This document shows, in pieces, positions 30,497 to 42,158 of a stretch of DNA of 64,000 bases (positions are counted from its first letter, which is position 1; each line of letters starts with the position of its first letter). Made by a program: the position numbers and the translations under genes. This stretch comes from Mesostigma viride (Eukaryota; Streptophyta; Mesostigmatophyceae; Mesostigmatales; Mesostigmataceae): positions 2,171,964 through 2,235,963 of the forward strand of contig RPFO01000333.1 of NCBI GenBank assembly GCA_009746045.1, given 5' to 3'. The notes beneath the pieces are model-generated. The model did not search any database, was not told the origin of the DNA, and saw nothing but the letters and a program-made list of their open reading frames with translations.

Positions 30497-32416
30497 TGCT
30501 GCAATTGAAAAGTGTCAGCGTAGGAATGTCATGCCCCGCGACGCAATGCGAACGTAAAAATACCATCCGTGCGTAAATCAGGACTCGAAGCGGCCAGTGC
30601 ACAACAGCCTCGTACAAATAGCCCGCATTCCTGCACATGTGCCTGCAGGAAGACGCTTGCAGTATTCCCGGTACGGTTCAGCATGCGAAAGCAGTACAAT
30701 CCAATGCAGCCTTTGTAGCTAGAAACTGAAATCAAACTGCATGGCTGTCAGGTATGTTGAAATTGTCATTGGGCTCAATCGTGCATACTGCTCGCTACGC
30801 CGGGCATGGCTCCATGAAATTTGCAGCAGTCCATTATGTTATTACGACCAGTCGAAAGCTGAGACGGCACACAGATAGCCGGTCAACGTCTCATGAGCTG
30901 GTATCGCCATGCACGACAGCTACCAGTTTCTTGGTCCCCATCAACTTCAGCACCAGCTGGGATAATGCTCCCACCACTGGGTAAGGCCCGCTACCGCAGG
31001 TCCTGGTAAAGAGCAGGGCGTTCTATCGCAGATCCTGTGATCGCCCCGAGCGCCGGTGCTGCCGTGGGATGACTGCTGTGTGCCTCACATTGCCGGCCGT
31101 GTCCACAAACATGAGCTCCTGCCATGATGCACATTCCCATGCAAGCACATAATCACAAAAGTTCAGTGCGCATTCACAAGGGCGTCCATAATGACAAGCA
31201 GTCATACGCCACCAGTCAGAGTTCACCACCAGAAGCATCTAGGTGTATGCTTCTGGTGGTGAAGCATACGCCTAGATAGATAGATGCCTACTTTGTGGCA
31301 CAAAGTAGGCATCCCTGCGTTCATCCATCCACCTGACCGCTCCCATCATCCTGTGGATGGACTGTCCTGTAGCTCCGTGTCAGAAACAAGGCCATTGGAA
31401 CTTGGCTACTTGGTTGGGGCATGGGTGGGGTTAGGCAGTTGCACTGGGCGAGCGCAAAGGTTTAGATAGGTATGCAGCTGTGCACGGCCGTGTGGATGCG
31501 TTACAAAATGGTGCATGGGTGAGACACCAAGTGCAAAAGCAACAGGCAGAGAAAGGAAAAAAAGCAATGCCCATTCTGATGCTTGAAAGCGAGGAAGAAT
31601 ACAATGTGGAGACTGGCACAATGCCCACCCTCGTACCACTCCCCAGAGGACCTCACATCGTGACTATGGGCCCATCTTCTAGCGAACCATGAAAGGCCTT
31701 ACAACCGGTACTAGCCACTGTTCAAGTCCCCGCACTGTGACCACAGTGAACGTAAACAACAGCCAGCATGTGGTTGGAAGGGCAGCATGCTACGCGGGGT
31801 TAGCACATGCCTTCAAAGCCCCCTCCCATTAAGAAAGCCGGCATCCACAAAAGCCATCACATCCATGAGCATGCGGGGTGGGGGGTGGGGGGGGGAAGCA
31901 AAGCGCGCTGTGCTGCTTACCATCTTGTCGGCCATCAGCTTGTGCAGAATAAACCCATGGAAGGGGTCACCTCTGCACGCACAGCTCAACACACGGCAGA
32001 GGGAAAGGGAACAAGGTAAAAGATTTGTGGAGATGGGCATGCACCGTGTGTGTGGTCAGCAAGCGCCCCATGGCGGACAAACAAAGAAACCAACACAGAG
32101 AACCGTACTTGGGGTACTGCCAGAGTGAGGACACTTGGTTTCTCCCCCACAAACCCAAACGCTCCCTGACGCTTCTACCTAAGGCACCTTGTCATCCTGG
32201 CCCATATCCCAGCCTCCTGCTCTTATTGAGGGGAACCAACCGATATGGAACGATCAACCAGGGCACTGTCCGTGCTGCCATGGAGCATGACCTTTTTGCG
32301 GCTAGCAAGATTTGCAGCTTGCAAGATGGCTCACAAGAAAACGCATCATGCTGCATGGCTGCTCCCAGCATGCGAATCGTGTGGTCGTACAACGTGTGTC
32401 GCTGCTCCGTGCCCCA
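30497..32416. other. Unresolved region; possible decayed multi-exon transposase-like gene (minus)
   Basis: Short protein-like pieces occur on the minus strand with plausible splice signals: DPFHGFILHKLMADKM before GTAAGC near 31922, ALGVSPMHHFVTHPHGRAQL near 31490, SWQELMFVDTAGN before GTGAGG near 31090, and VVGALSQLVLKLMGTKKLV near 30970. The FVDTAGNV piece recalls the first catalytic Asp region of MULE-like transposases with SWIM fingers. This is a weak resemblance by eye and no gene model is offered. Confidence 0.25.
31222..31296. repeat. Cluster of overlapping palindromes
   Basis: Three inverted repeats in 75 bases: arms of 17 bases at 31222-31238 and 31247-31263; arms of 15 bases at 31239-31253 and 31261-31275 (one mismatch) that compete with the first; and a near-perfect palindrome at 31282-31312 (GATGCCTACTTTGTG, one base, then its complement). 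Confidence 0.8.
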
Positions 32417-32458
32417 CTAGTCAGGGTGGGTGAAATTCATGCGCAGCTCTTTGTCCAG

Positions 32459-34468
32459 CTACCGGGTGTGTGCGTCTAACTCTTGAACGTCATTTGCCCT
32501 GGTCGGATGCACTATTTACATCTTCATGCCTCTCTCGTGACTCGCCCACCCACCGAATACCCGCATACCCACACACATATATAAACAAAAACACACAAAT
32601 TCGTACATGGTGCCCTTTTCCCCCTTGACCCCTTCTCACAAATAAAACACACACGGTCCCCCCCCCCCCACAGCACACTTCCTTCCCACATACACACAAA
32701 ACACTCCCCTCCCTCCCCTTACCCCATGGAGCTGTGCCAGACCATCTCAGGCGTCTCCTTCATCCCGTGCAACTCATACCCCCCAATGCCGTTCACCACA
32801 TAATGGACACCTGGCAGCGCCGTGAGGTCCATCCCCGCCGCCCTCGCGCGTTCCGCCACCGTCACCACTTCCCCTTGCTTGGCAGTGATACCCTTGGCCA
32901 TGCCCGCGCCGCTGCCCGGGTGGGGCTGCACGTGCGGCGGCTGGTGTGTGGATGCCAGCAGAGGGGCCACATCCTCAGGGACATCCACTAAGTGCTGCGC
33001 CGTGTGGTCGTGCCCGTTGAGATATAAGTCTACGCGGTGGCGCGCCAGCAGCGGGCGCAGGTTGTCCATGTAGGTGGACTCGGAGGGCGACCGGCCGCGT
33101 GTGCAACCGGAGACGACCGGTCGGTGACCCACAACGACCAGCCTGGGGGCGAGCATGAGGGTGCATCCGGTGCCAAATCAGGGTCTGGAGTAAGGGCACA
33201 GAATACAGGCACTAACTAAGTGCACCATATAAGGGCACAGAAAGGGGCATGAATACGGGCAAAGAAAGTTCATTTTCATAGTGCTACAGCCAGCCAGTGG
33301 ATCGGCAACTCCACATGAGTCCAACTACAGGTCTTTGTTGATGACGCGAAACCAAAGCGCGCTGCCTCATTCACCCAAGGAGATAAGATAATAAGGAAAA
33401 ACCAGAGCCAGCAGGTGAACGGGCAGGCAAGCAGGTATGCGTGGAGGCAGGCAGGCAGGCAGTGGGCAAGCAGGCAGTCGAGCACATAGCCGCACCCGCG
33501 GGCAGACCGGCGGGCGACCGAAAGACGGTTGGTGACCAGGGGCACGCGCATGGCCATGGTGCGGATCGCTCCCCACAGGAGCAGGACGAGAGAGTACGAG
33601 CCCCCTTCAAAGGGGTCGGCCTTGTAAAGCCAAGGAGTGCTCACCAGTCGGCCGTGCTGTCCCGCAGCGTCTCCTCCAGCCACGCCAGATGGCTGTCTGC
33701 GACTGGCTTGCTCGTGTACTCAGGCTTGAGGTTCTCCCAGAACCGCCGCTGCTTGCCGCTGGACCACACGCCCTCAAGCGCGACGCTGTCTATCACCACC
33801 AGCTGCAGCGTGGCGCTGGTGCCCACGGGGATGATCTCGCTGTAGTAGTGAGAGGGCATATGCCAGACGTCAGAGATAGCGGTGCGAGCAATCTGAGCTG
33901 TCACATTCCCCACGTGGTCGTGGTCGCCGAGACAAGAGTACCAGCGCTGGTTGGAGAAGCCGCGCTCCCGCGTGTACACGTTCTCGAAGCGGTCCCGCCA
34001 GAGGCGGTCCTCGGTGCTGCGCACGCCGCCTACATAAAAGTTGTCGCCCAGGCTGATGATGAACTCGGCGTTATACCGGCGCACGTACGCGCCCAGCGCG
34101 ACCGCCACGTCTGCCTGCGCAGCCGTGCCCACGCCCCAGTCGCCGATGCTCGCGAAGTAGAGCACTTCTTCGACGGGGATGCCATCCTCGCCGAAGACCT
34201 CGCGCATGAACTGCTCCTGCGTCTCGGATCCCATCCGCGCGGCGATCGAGTCCTTCTTGGGAGTAACATGGAGTCGCCCCGAGCCTTCCTCCACGATGCC
34301 CTGTTGGTCCATGAAATCATAATTGCTTTTTTCATGCGAACCACCCCATGGAGGCATGCCTCGTCTATTGTTCACGACGACAATGACGTCGTATACAACG
34401 ATTACTGCAATGATACTGGCCAGGACGAGAAAGCCCATGTAGATTACGCGAGGGCTTATGCGAGCCAT
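32459..34468 (-). CDS. Purple acid phosphatase (ACP5-like), membrane-anchored, with introns
   Basis: This is a binuclear metallo-phosphatase that hydrolyses phosphomonoesters, probably outside the cell or in a vesicle lumen. Exon 1 is 34468-33645. Intron 1 (33644-33143) has GTGAGC...CAG ends and keeps the frame (ADW/LVVVGHRPV). Exon 2 is 33142-32723, ending at a GTAAGG donor. A short exon 3 (32498-32459) is tentative. Residues 8-32 form a transmembrane helix, so the protein is a type II or signal-anchored form. Metal-ligand motifs in order: GDWG (D110), GDNFY (D142, Y145), GDHDH (182-186), VVVGHRP and NGHDH. Family members have GNH at the third motif; here Asn is replaced by Asp. The expected C-terminal GF strand is not found. 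Downstream of the predicted stop (32459-32461) the same frame continues LDKELRMNFTHPD to a second stop, which resembles the usual C-terminus. Confidence 0.85.
33143..33644 (-). other. Intron 1 of the phosphatase gene
   Basis: Starts CTG/GTGAGC and ends CCCCCAG/G. Joining the exons gives the continuous family sequence STADWLVVVGHRPV, with no extra or missing residue compared with typical DWxxVVGHxP. Confidence 0.85.
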
Positions 34469-35100
34469 GAGAGCGTTAAATCTGGACCAATATCAGTTTC
34501 ATTTGTTTATGCAGGCCGAACAAAAGGCGATGCCGTCCTACTGACGAGAAACCTTGACTTGGGCCGGCATCTGGCCAACCATGAAACTGTTGTGCAAAAT
34601 GATATGAAAGCCGCGATGCTGCAACCCGACGTAACAATGGAGAAGCTGCACATGCAACTTCATTTGACCCTCCAAACGAGGCGAGATGGTGTCTGATTTC
34701 GTAACGATTTGATTGTGTGCCCCATTGTAGAAATTGTGCAATGGTTCGTTTCACTGCGGTAAGCACTTATCGTTCCCCACACGGCGAATTTACACGTCTA
34801 TAGCCAAAGGACGCTTCTTCGAACATAAGACGTTATTGAGGGACGTGGCACACTACTTTGTCCTCACAATCGGAAACGCATGAAGCAATACTCCGACGCC
34901 ACAGCTTGCTTATTGCGTAAATTGGTGTGTGTGGCCTGGATCGCCTGGCCCATGTCCAGGCCACTGCTGACGTCTGGCGCCAACAAAACACGTAAAATAG
35001 TTTCGTGCCACCTGTCCTGCAGGACGTGTTGCATGCATTGTTTCGGGGAAATGGGTATATTTTTTTATTAGCCAATTATTTTCCAGATAAATAGGTGTAC
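34469..35100. other. Upstream of the phosphatase, nothing recognised
   Basis: Probably holds the promoter of the minus-strand phosphatase. No TATA box or other gene is evident. Confidence 0.35.
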
Positions 35101-35518
35101 TCTGATCAGACACTCCGCAAAGGTGAAAACCTTTGCGTTCAGTGCCGGGCCGCGGAAAACGCGGAAAACGCGATCTGCAAATGAATCCGACCGGAATCGA
35201 ACTGGGGACCTCTCGCACCAATTTTGCTGACTATAGGACGGACGTCTCCGGTTACCATGGCATCGCCAACTTACACCTACAGTCATCCGCAAAAGTTCTC
35301 CTGTCCGGGGAGTGATGCAAGCCTTTCGGATTTGGTACTAGATAAATCACTCGAGATCTGTGTGTAGGAGTACTACACACGTGTCTGCACGCGAGACTTG
35401 TTCAGTCTCGCACCGTGAGACGGGCTGAACACGGCTGAATCCTTCTTTAGAAGGGGGCGTAGCCGGTACTATCGAAATCAGCCAAGCGTATATTCTGATC
35501 AGACACTCCGCAAAGGTG
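35101..35518 (-). repeat. SINE-like unit with tRNA-type boxes, flanked by 25-bp repeats
   Basis: Direct repeats of 25 bases (35101-35125 and 35494-35518, containing CTGATCAGACACTCCGCAAA) bracket about 370 bases. On the minus strand there is a pol III-type A box (TGCCATGGTAACCGG, 35262-35248) and, about 45 bases later, a B box (AGTTCGATTCC, 35203-35193). The cloverleaf stems do not pair well, so this is a tRNA-derived repeat rather than a tRNA gene. The 25-bp repeat may be a target duplication or a 3' tail shared with the LINE next door. Confidence 0.5.
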
Positions 35519-36701
35519 TACGTTTATTCCAAATATATCCAATAGTTAATCCCTGCTAAGCGTGGGGTATCAAGATGTCAGTGGCTAAAACGGAGCCTTG
35601 CTAAACCACGGAAGCCACTGGACTTCTAATGGGTTGTCATTGGGCATGTGGGTAAAGATCCTGTTTTTGCCCATGAAGTCATGAAAGATCTCAAGTGGGC
35701 TGGGCTTATCAATCCTGGTCCGCGCCAGGGTCCCAGATTTTGTTTTGCTCATTTGCGACCATCCAATAGCGTCGCATGCCAGAGTTCCATAGGTAAATAA
35801 AGCGTGAGAGAACCCCGGCATTGTCAAACACTGTGCGCCTATTGAACACCACATCATTTCGCACCGTCCAGATTGTATACAACATGCAGGTGCGGAGCCA
35901 TATCCACGCTTGTTGTGCAAAGGTGAGCTCAAGGCCAGGGGTGCCAGTGATGCCAAAGATAATTGAGTGGGTAGACACCGGTATGATAGGCTCAGACGTC
36001 CAGGCTGCCCATAAACCAATCAGCCAGGTCCAAACTCCTTGGAGGTTACACCATAAAAATCGGTGTTCCACCGTTTCATTGGGGTTGGTACATAAACATG
36101 TGGCAGGATGTTGAAATCTCCGTTGGAGGATCTCCCCGACCCCGATGGACCGGTGCATCAAGAGGTGTTGTACGTCGGTCGCCCGGCGGTCTACTAGCGG
36201 GTGGTCAGCGGCGAGGGTGATGTTGCGGACCCATGTGTGGCCAGGCCACTCAGTAGCGCCCCAACGTGTCTGTCCGGGGTGGAATTGATGGTTTTTATGC
36301 AAGAGCATTGTGTAGCCCCAATCTGCCGTGTACTCGTAAAGTCCTTTTACAATTTTGCTGTCACCCTGATTTAGCACCCAGCCAAATTCCATTGGATCCA
36401 ATGACAACATGTCAAGGCGGGTTGCTCCCACATGTAGCCAAATCATAGCAACGTCGGGAAGGTTGGGGTTGGGTTGGTATACACATGATTGTTCAAGGGA
36501 CCAAGGTACAACCCGAATCCGGTGGCATAGCTGAGTGGGGAGGAACAAAACTGCAGTTGTAAGTTGAGCCAGACAACCATTATGGCCACTCAGCGGCGCC
36601 ACTAATTGGACATGGATGAGTGCAGGGTTCCAAGGGGGATTTCTGCGATCACCTTCCCCGAGCAGGTTGCGGTCGTGCTGTAGGGGCAAAAGCAGCACCA
36701 T
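35519..36701 (-). mobile_element. LINE 3' fragment with zinc-binding (zf-RVT) domain
   Basis: A 330-codon frame (36701-35709) encodes the C-terminal part of a plant-type LINE ORF2. Its zinc-binding domain reads CLCTNPNETVEHRFLWC, followed by Trp-rich helices (GVWTWLIGLWAAW), as found after RT in many LINEs. The ORF ends at the stop at 35709. The remaining 190 bases are 3' UTR. RT and endonuclease are absent. Confidence 0.8.
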
Positions 36702-36978
36702 TCACCATTTATTAGCCAATTATTAACCAAAGAGGTGAGAGGGGAAATGAGTATCAACCAATCCTAAATGAAGGTGGTCACACACGGGTGTGAAGGTGAC
36801 AGGTGAGGGGCTAATAGTGCGCGTTATTATGTGACCAGGGAAGCCAGTGGACTGAGTCATGTCGCCGTGGGGCATAATGGTGAATACCTAGTTACGGCCT
36901 AGCTAGTAGATCATGAAAAAGCGTTGCATGCATTGTAACATTGGAGAGCGCTTCTGAAAAGTGTAGGAATTAGGACGT
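36702..36978. other. Spacer, nothing recognised
   Basis: Non-coding, leading directly into an (AAC)n array. Confidence 0.4.
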
Positions 36979-37759
<781 letters not shown>

Positions 37760-37877
37760 CCAGTATTGTTTTATTATTTATTTCTTAATGCAGGTCTGCA
37801 CCCCCAACATTATTGTTATTGTTTTTAAGTTGATTAGGGGTACAAAAGAGACATGGCTGCACTAGGAACTCGGCTTT

Positions 37878-38190
37878 GAGAATGGGTGAGAAATGGTGAG
37901 AAAAAGGGTGAGAAAGGTGAGAAAAAGGGTGAGAAATGGGTGAGAATGGGTGAGAAAGGTGAGAAAAAAGGGTGAGAATGGGGTGAGAATGGGTGAGAAA
38001 ACACGTTTCTCACCCGGGTGAGATTGCCCCAAAAAGGTGAAAAAAGGGGAAAAACGTGAGAAAAATCTCAAAAAAACTGGACGTGAGATAAGTGAGAAAA
38101 ACGGGAGGTGTGATACGTGAGAAAAGTGAGAAAATGAGGACGTGAGAAAAGTGAGAAAATCAGGACGTGAGAAAAGTGAGAAAAGTGAGA
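37878..38190. repeat. Left subterminal array of GTGAGAA motifs
   Basis: About 25 copies of (G)GTGAGAA(A), mostly in direct orientation, with one inverted pair around TTTCTCACCCGGGTGAGA. Confidence 0.88.
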
Positions 38191-41100
38191 AAACACAGCG
38201 CTGAAAAACACACCCATAATGCAATATGCTGGCAGCAGACACATGCATGCAGTGCCAGTAACAACCGCTGTTCAAAACAGCACGAACAATCATGATTTTT
38301 TCATTAAATGTTTGAATAATTTAATTGTTAACAGCTCAGGAACCCGTTGATTCAACTATTCAACACTGTTTTTCTTCGGCATTCAATGCCTTTCATCAAA
38401 TACTATATGGCAGCTAGCTAACAAAGCGGGCCGCTCGACAGGGCGTCACATGCTAACTTGAAAGTGGGACCGCTTGCAATTTATTCTCGTGGTGCCTGCA
38501 AGAAATCAAGCAAACCGACACAATATATGCAAGAGGAAAAGAAATCAGATCCTTGACATAGATGTAAGCGTTCTACAATGATCTTGAGCTCATCACCACC
38601 TAACAATCCATGCAGCAAATGTGTATGGCAAATCAAACCAAGCAACATACAATTCCACACATCCATGCATGCAAGAGGGGAAAAAAAAACAGGCCCTTGC
38701 AGATAAACATCTATACCTTCAAATGCATTCCAAAACGTGAAGCATGCCAATGCTTGTCATGCATGCCTCCCAATGCAGGCATAGAAAGGGAAACTAAAGT
38801 GAAAGGGAATGCAAGGCTGGTGGCGCACACCATATTTTGAATAGATGTATAGGTGAGCATACTAGCCTACAAGGCATAGCTGCTATGCAAGAAGATGCAA
38901 CATACCAGTTCGTGCAACTGCAAATAGAAAGTTCTAATGATGGCGGGCTTTACAAAGCAAAGGACGCTCAAATTGCCACAAATAGAAGCCACCAGCGACA
39001 AGCGTTTAGTCGATAGCAAATCATTGAGTAATCAAGGCCAATCAAGTTTGAAATAACCTCCAAAGCCTCAGAACTGCTCAACGAGATGAAGAAAGTCATC
39101 TAACAAGGCCATGTATTCCTAATGGCAAGGCATATCACTGGAAAGAGAAGAATGAGACGAAAATCCAGCAAACCTCTTGCTATGGTGTTGCAAGCGAGTG
39201 AGAACAAAAAATTCAAAATGAAAAGACTTCCTGATTGCTCTCACCAGTAAAGGGATTTCGTTTGCAGGCATGCGGAGATTTGGAGAGAACCATTTTAAAG
39301 ATGCCAAGTAAGCTCTGGATATCAAAGAGGATCATGCAACTCAATGCCGACAACACGGAATGGCATACGTTCGCTCACCATGCTGCAGAACAATCACCCA
39401 GCATAGAGACCCAGAGGCTCTACTAGCGTAGACGGATAGGCCGCCGCATGCCGGTCTAACGGCATGACGCTGCCAACAAATGTACAAAGTGCAGCACGCA
39501 ATGCAAACAGTAAAAGGATGTAAGAACCAGAAGCACAAGTGCAGTTAAGACTGGATCTGAAGCCATCCGGCCAGGTCTCTCCACATCGCACACTTCCAAG
39601 TTCCAACTCCGAAACTTCCTTCTGCAGCATTCAATTCAACAAGTTCAAAACGAATGCTATGTGCATCTGAAACCCTTGCATCGCGCCGCACACCACTGGG
39701 AGCAGTTCTTTAATATTGGCAACGCATGAGGCATACAGAATCCATGGCCATGTTATAAAAGCACTCACTTGCTCACCTGAGGTCATAGCAGGAAACCGCC
39801 GGGTTTCTATAGCAGTCTAACATTGCGACGAGGACTAGCTTGTTAGTCATACGCCTGCCTGAGCTTTCTCCTTGACAGCTTTCTGCTCTGAAATTTAAAG
39901 CTGGTCGAAGGCGCTGCCTTTGCAAAGGAAAGTCGTCCCGGTGACTTCCTCCAGTCCAATCCATGGGCCAATCCACAAATTCCCTTCCAAACCTAAGAGC
40001 CGCATACATAACCACTGCTAGCCTGTCATCGAACCTCCCATCCTCCTGCCATTACCTTTCAGAATCAATTAGCTGTACACTCCCAGCGCAAACCGCGAAG
40101 TGAAATGTGGGGTAATCACGTCCTGTCGACCACACCCAAAAGCAGTTCTAGCTGCACTACTACATGTGTTTATGGCCGTTGGCGCAAAAGCATGTCGGTT
40201 GCTGGCGTCGATCCGAAACCAGCGGCAACCGCTAGTTTTTGAACTGTACAGGCCAAGCGACAGAATCTTTCCGCAACGGCAATACCGGGCGAAGATCACA
40301 CTGCAATGTCACTCTGCACACCCATTGGCATCTACAATAATAAAATCCTGGGATCGTGATTCTAATCCGTACATCGTCAGCATAATTCAAACGAATGGAC
40401 ATATGGCTTGCCATTATGACTTGATACTAAGGTAAATGTACACGCTCTGCACATCCCTGCCAGAGAAAAATCCTGGGTACGTGATTCTAATCCGTACATC
40501 GTCAGCAAAATTCAAACGAATGGACATATGGCTTGCCATTATGACTTGATACTAAGGTAAATGTACACGCTGTACACATCGCTGCCGGAGACTGAGCGGC
40601 GTAACCGTAACTTCATTTCAGGAGCCCGGCATTGCAAAGCTTGACCTTCCGAGTTGCGAGCCGTGTGACCGTTGCATTCATGTGGTGCGACTCGACAAGA
40701 TGATGAAGGCATCGTTTCCCCAGTGTGAGTCCTTCCTACATTCAAAGCAAGGGCCAGGGAAGCTAGGTCGGCGATCGGCGCGATCACGGGACTGCAAGAT
40801 GTCTATAGCAATAATGCAACCTTGCAACCTTATATATCTAGATTGATGAAGCGCTGAAAAGGCATGTAGATTGACTGGATTATGTGCGTGCAGTACCCAT
40901 CGAAGTTTTCAGGTCGAACAGAGGATTTAAATTGAGGACGAGACATGAATGGCATCGTTTAGAAGCATTGAAGTCATATTCGGTAGAGATGAAAGATACG
41001 GTAAATACACTACCGAACTTCCAGACCTGCATGCTTTCTTAACTCATAAGGTGAGCACGTTCTTCCTCATATGGTGGAATGTCTGGCCCAGTGTATTCGT

Positions 41101-42154
41101 CATGCTTCTGTAATTTACTGGTCGTTGGGGACCTGCCGTTGAGAGGGTGTCTTCCGAACGATTTCTTGTTATGGTGTTGACCACCATGCAAATCACTGCT
41201 TGTTTCTTTTGTATGCTGTGTATTGTGGTTTGTTCGTCGATTTTTTTCTTCGTGTGCATGTCTAAAGACAATGCGGCGACCGAGGAGCATGCGGCCCTAT
41301 CGCAGAGACGGGACGAGGAACGTCGTTGGCATCGAAGGCTATAGAAGCGCGGTGAAAGTTTTTGGTGAGCAATCGCTTTTTTAGTTGTTTCAATTCGTAT
41401 TTGTGAATCTGTCGGTAACCATTGCTTTCAATCCTTCTCTTCCGATTCATTTGCTGTCAACGTCCAATGCGCGGCACCTTTGCAAACCATACCTTTATTT
41501 GTTAGCAATCAGAGTAGCAGTTTTTGCAAGGTAATGTTTTCCTTATTTGCAGTTGCCCTCACTGGCATGCTTTCGCTTTTGTTCATTCAGCTACACAGGC
41601 TACTAACTGGACCGGCTATATTATACCGTTCTGTATGCCTGCTTGAGTGACTGCCGACAATCTAGCGGGGTTGAGGCATAACCTACTTCACCATAGGATG
41701 TTTTGCTGGGCAACAACGATCTGCCGCCTGACTGGTCCGCCCCCTGCCTTGCTGTACCGGTGTCCTCTTCAATTGCGGTGCTCTGTGTGCCTGCAGGACC
41801 ATAGAGAACGGCTGGCAGCCCTGTGGCTCTGTCCAAAGAAGCATGAATCGTGATGAAGAAGCATATAGATTGGGCCTGTTATTATTAGATGGTCATAGTC
41901 GCAGCATCTGCAGAAAATATGACAGGCCTAGCTTTTTGCCGCCTTTGTTCACAATGATGTAAACATTTTGATGAGATAACCAACGTGGGGCTAAATCTTG
42001 ATTGTAATCGTATATTTCTAATAAAAAACAACTCGTTTGGAATGATGGCCTGTTAAGCTGTGTTTAACAAGGCCTGTGTATTGTATGAACCCTATATTGC
42101 ACCTTTGTGGTGCACCCTATAATGCATATCAAAGTGGTTGAGTTTTTTTTCACG
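38191..42154. other. Body of the CACTA-like element, no gene recognised
   Basis: AT-richer sequence with frames under 115 codons. A short near-exact duplication at 40325-40445 and 40465-40565 (GATTCTAATCCGTACATCGT) is the only internal repeat I noticed. Confidence 0.5.
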
Positions 42155-42158
42155 TTAA

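Noticed and set aside
32459-32461. Reassignment of TAG to glutamine
   Set aside because: GLE1 ends at TAG at the expected place, so the standard code is more likely.
35193-35262. A functional tRNA gene
   Set aside because: A and B boxes are present on the minus strand but acceptor and T stems do not pair; better explained as a tRNA-derived repeat.
40069-40435. Transposase gene in the CACTA-like element
   Set aside because: Only short frames with no conserved motif; no support for coding.
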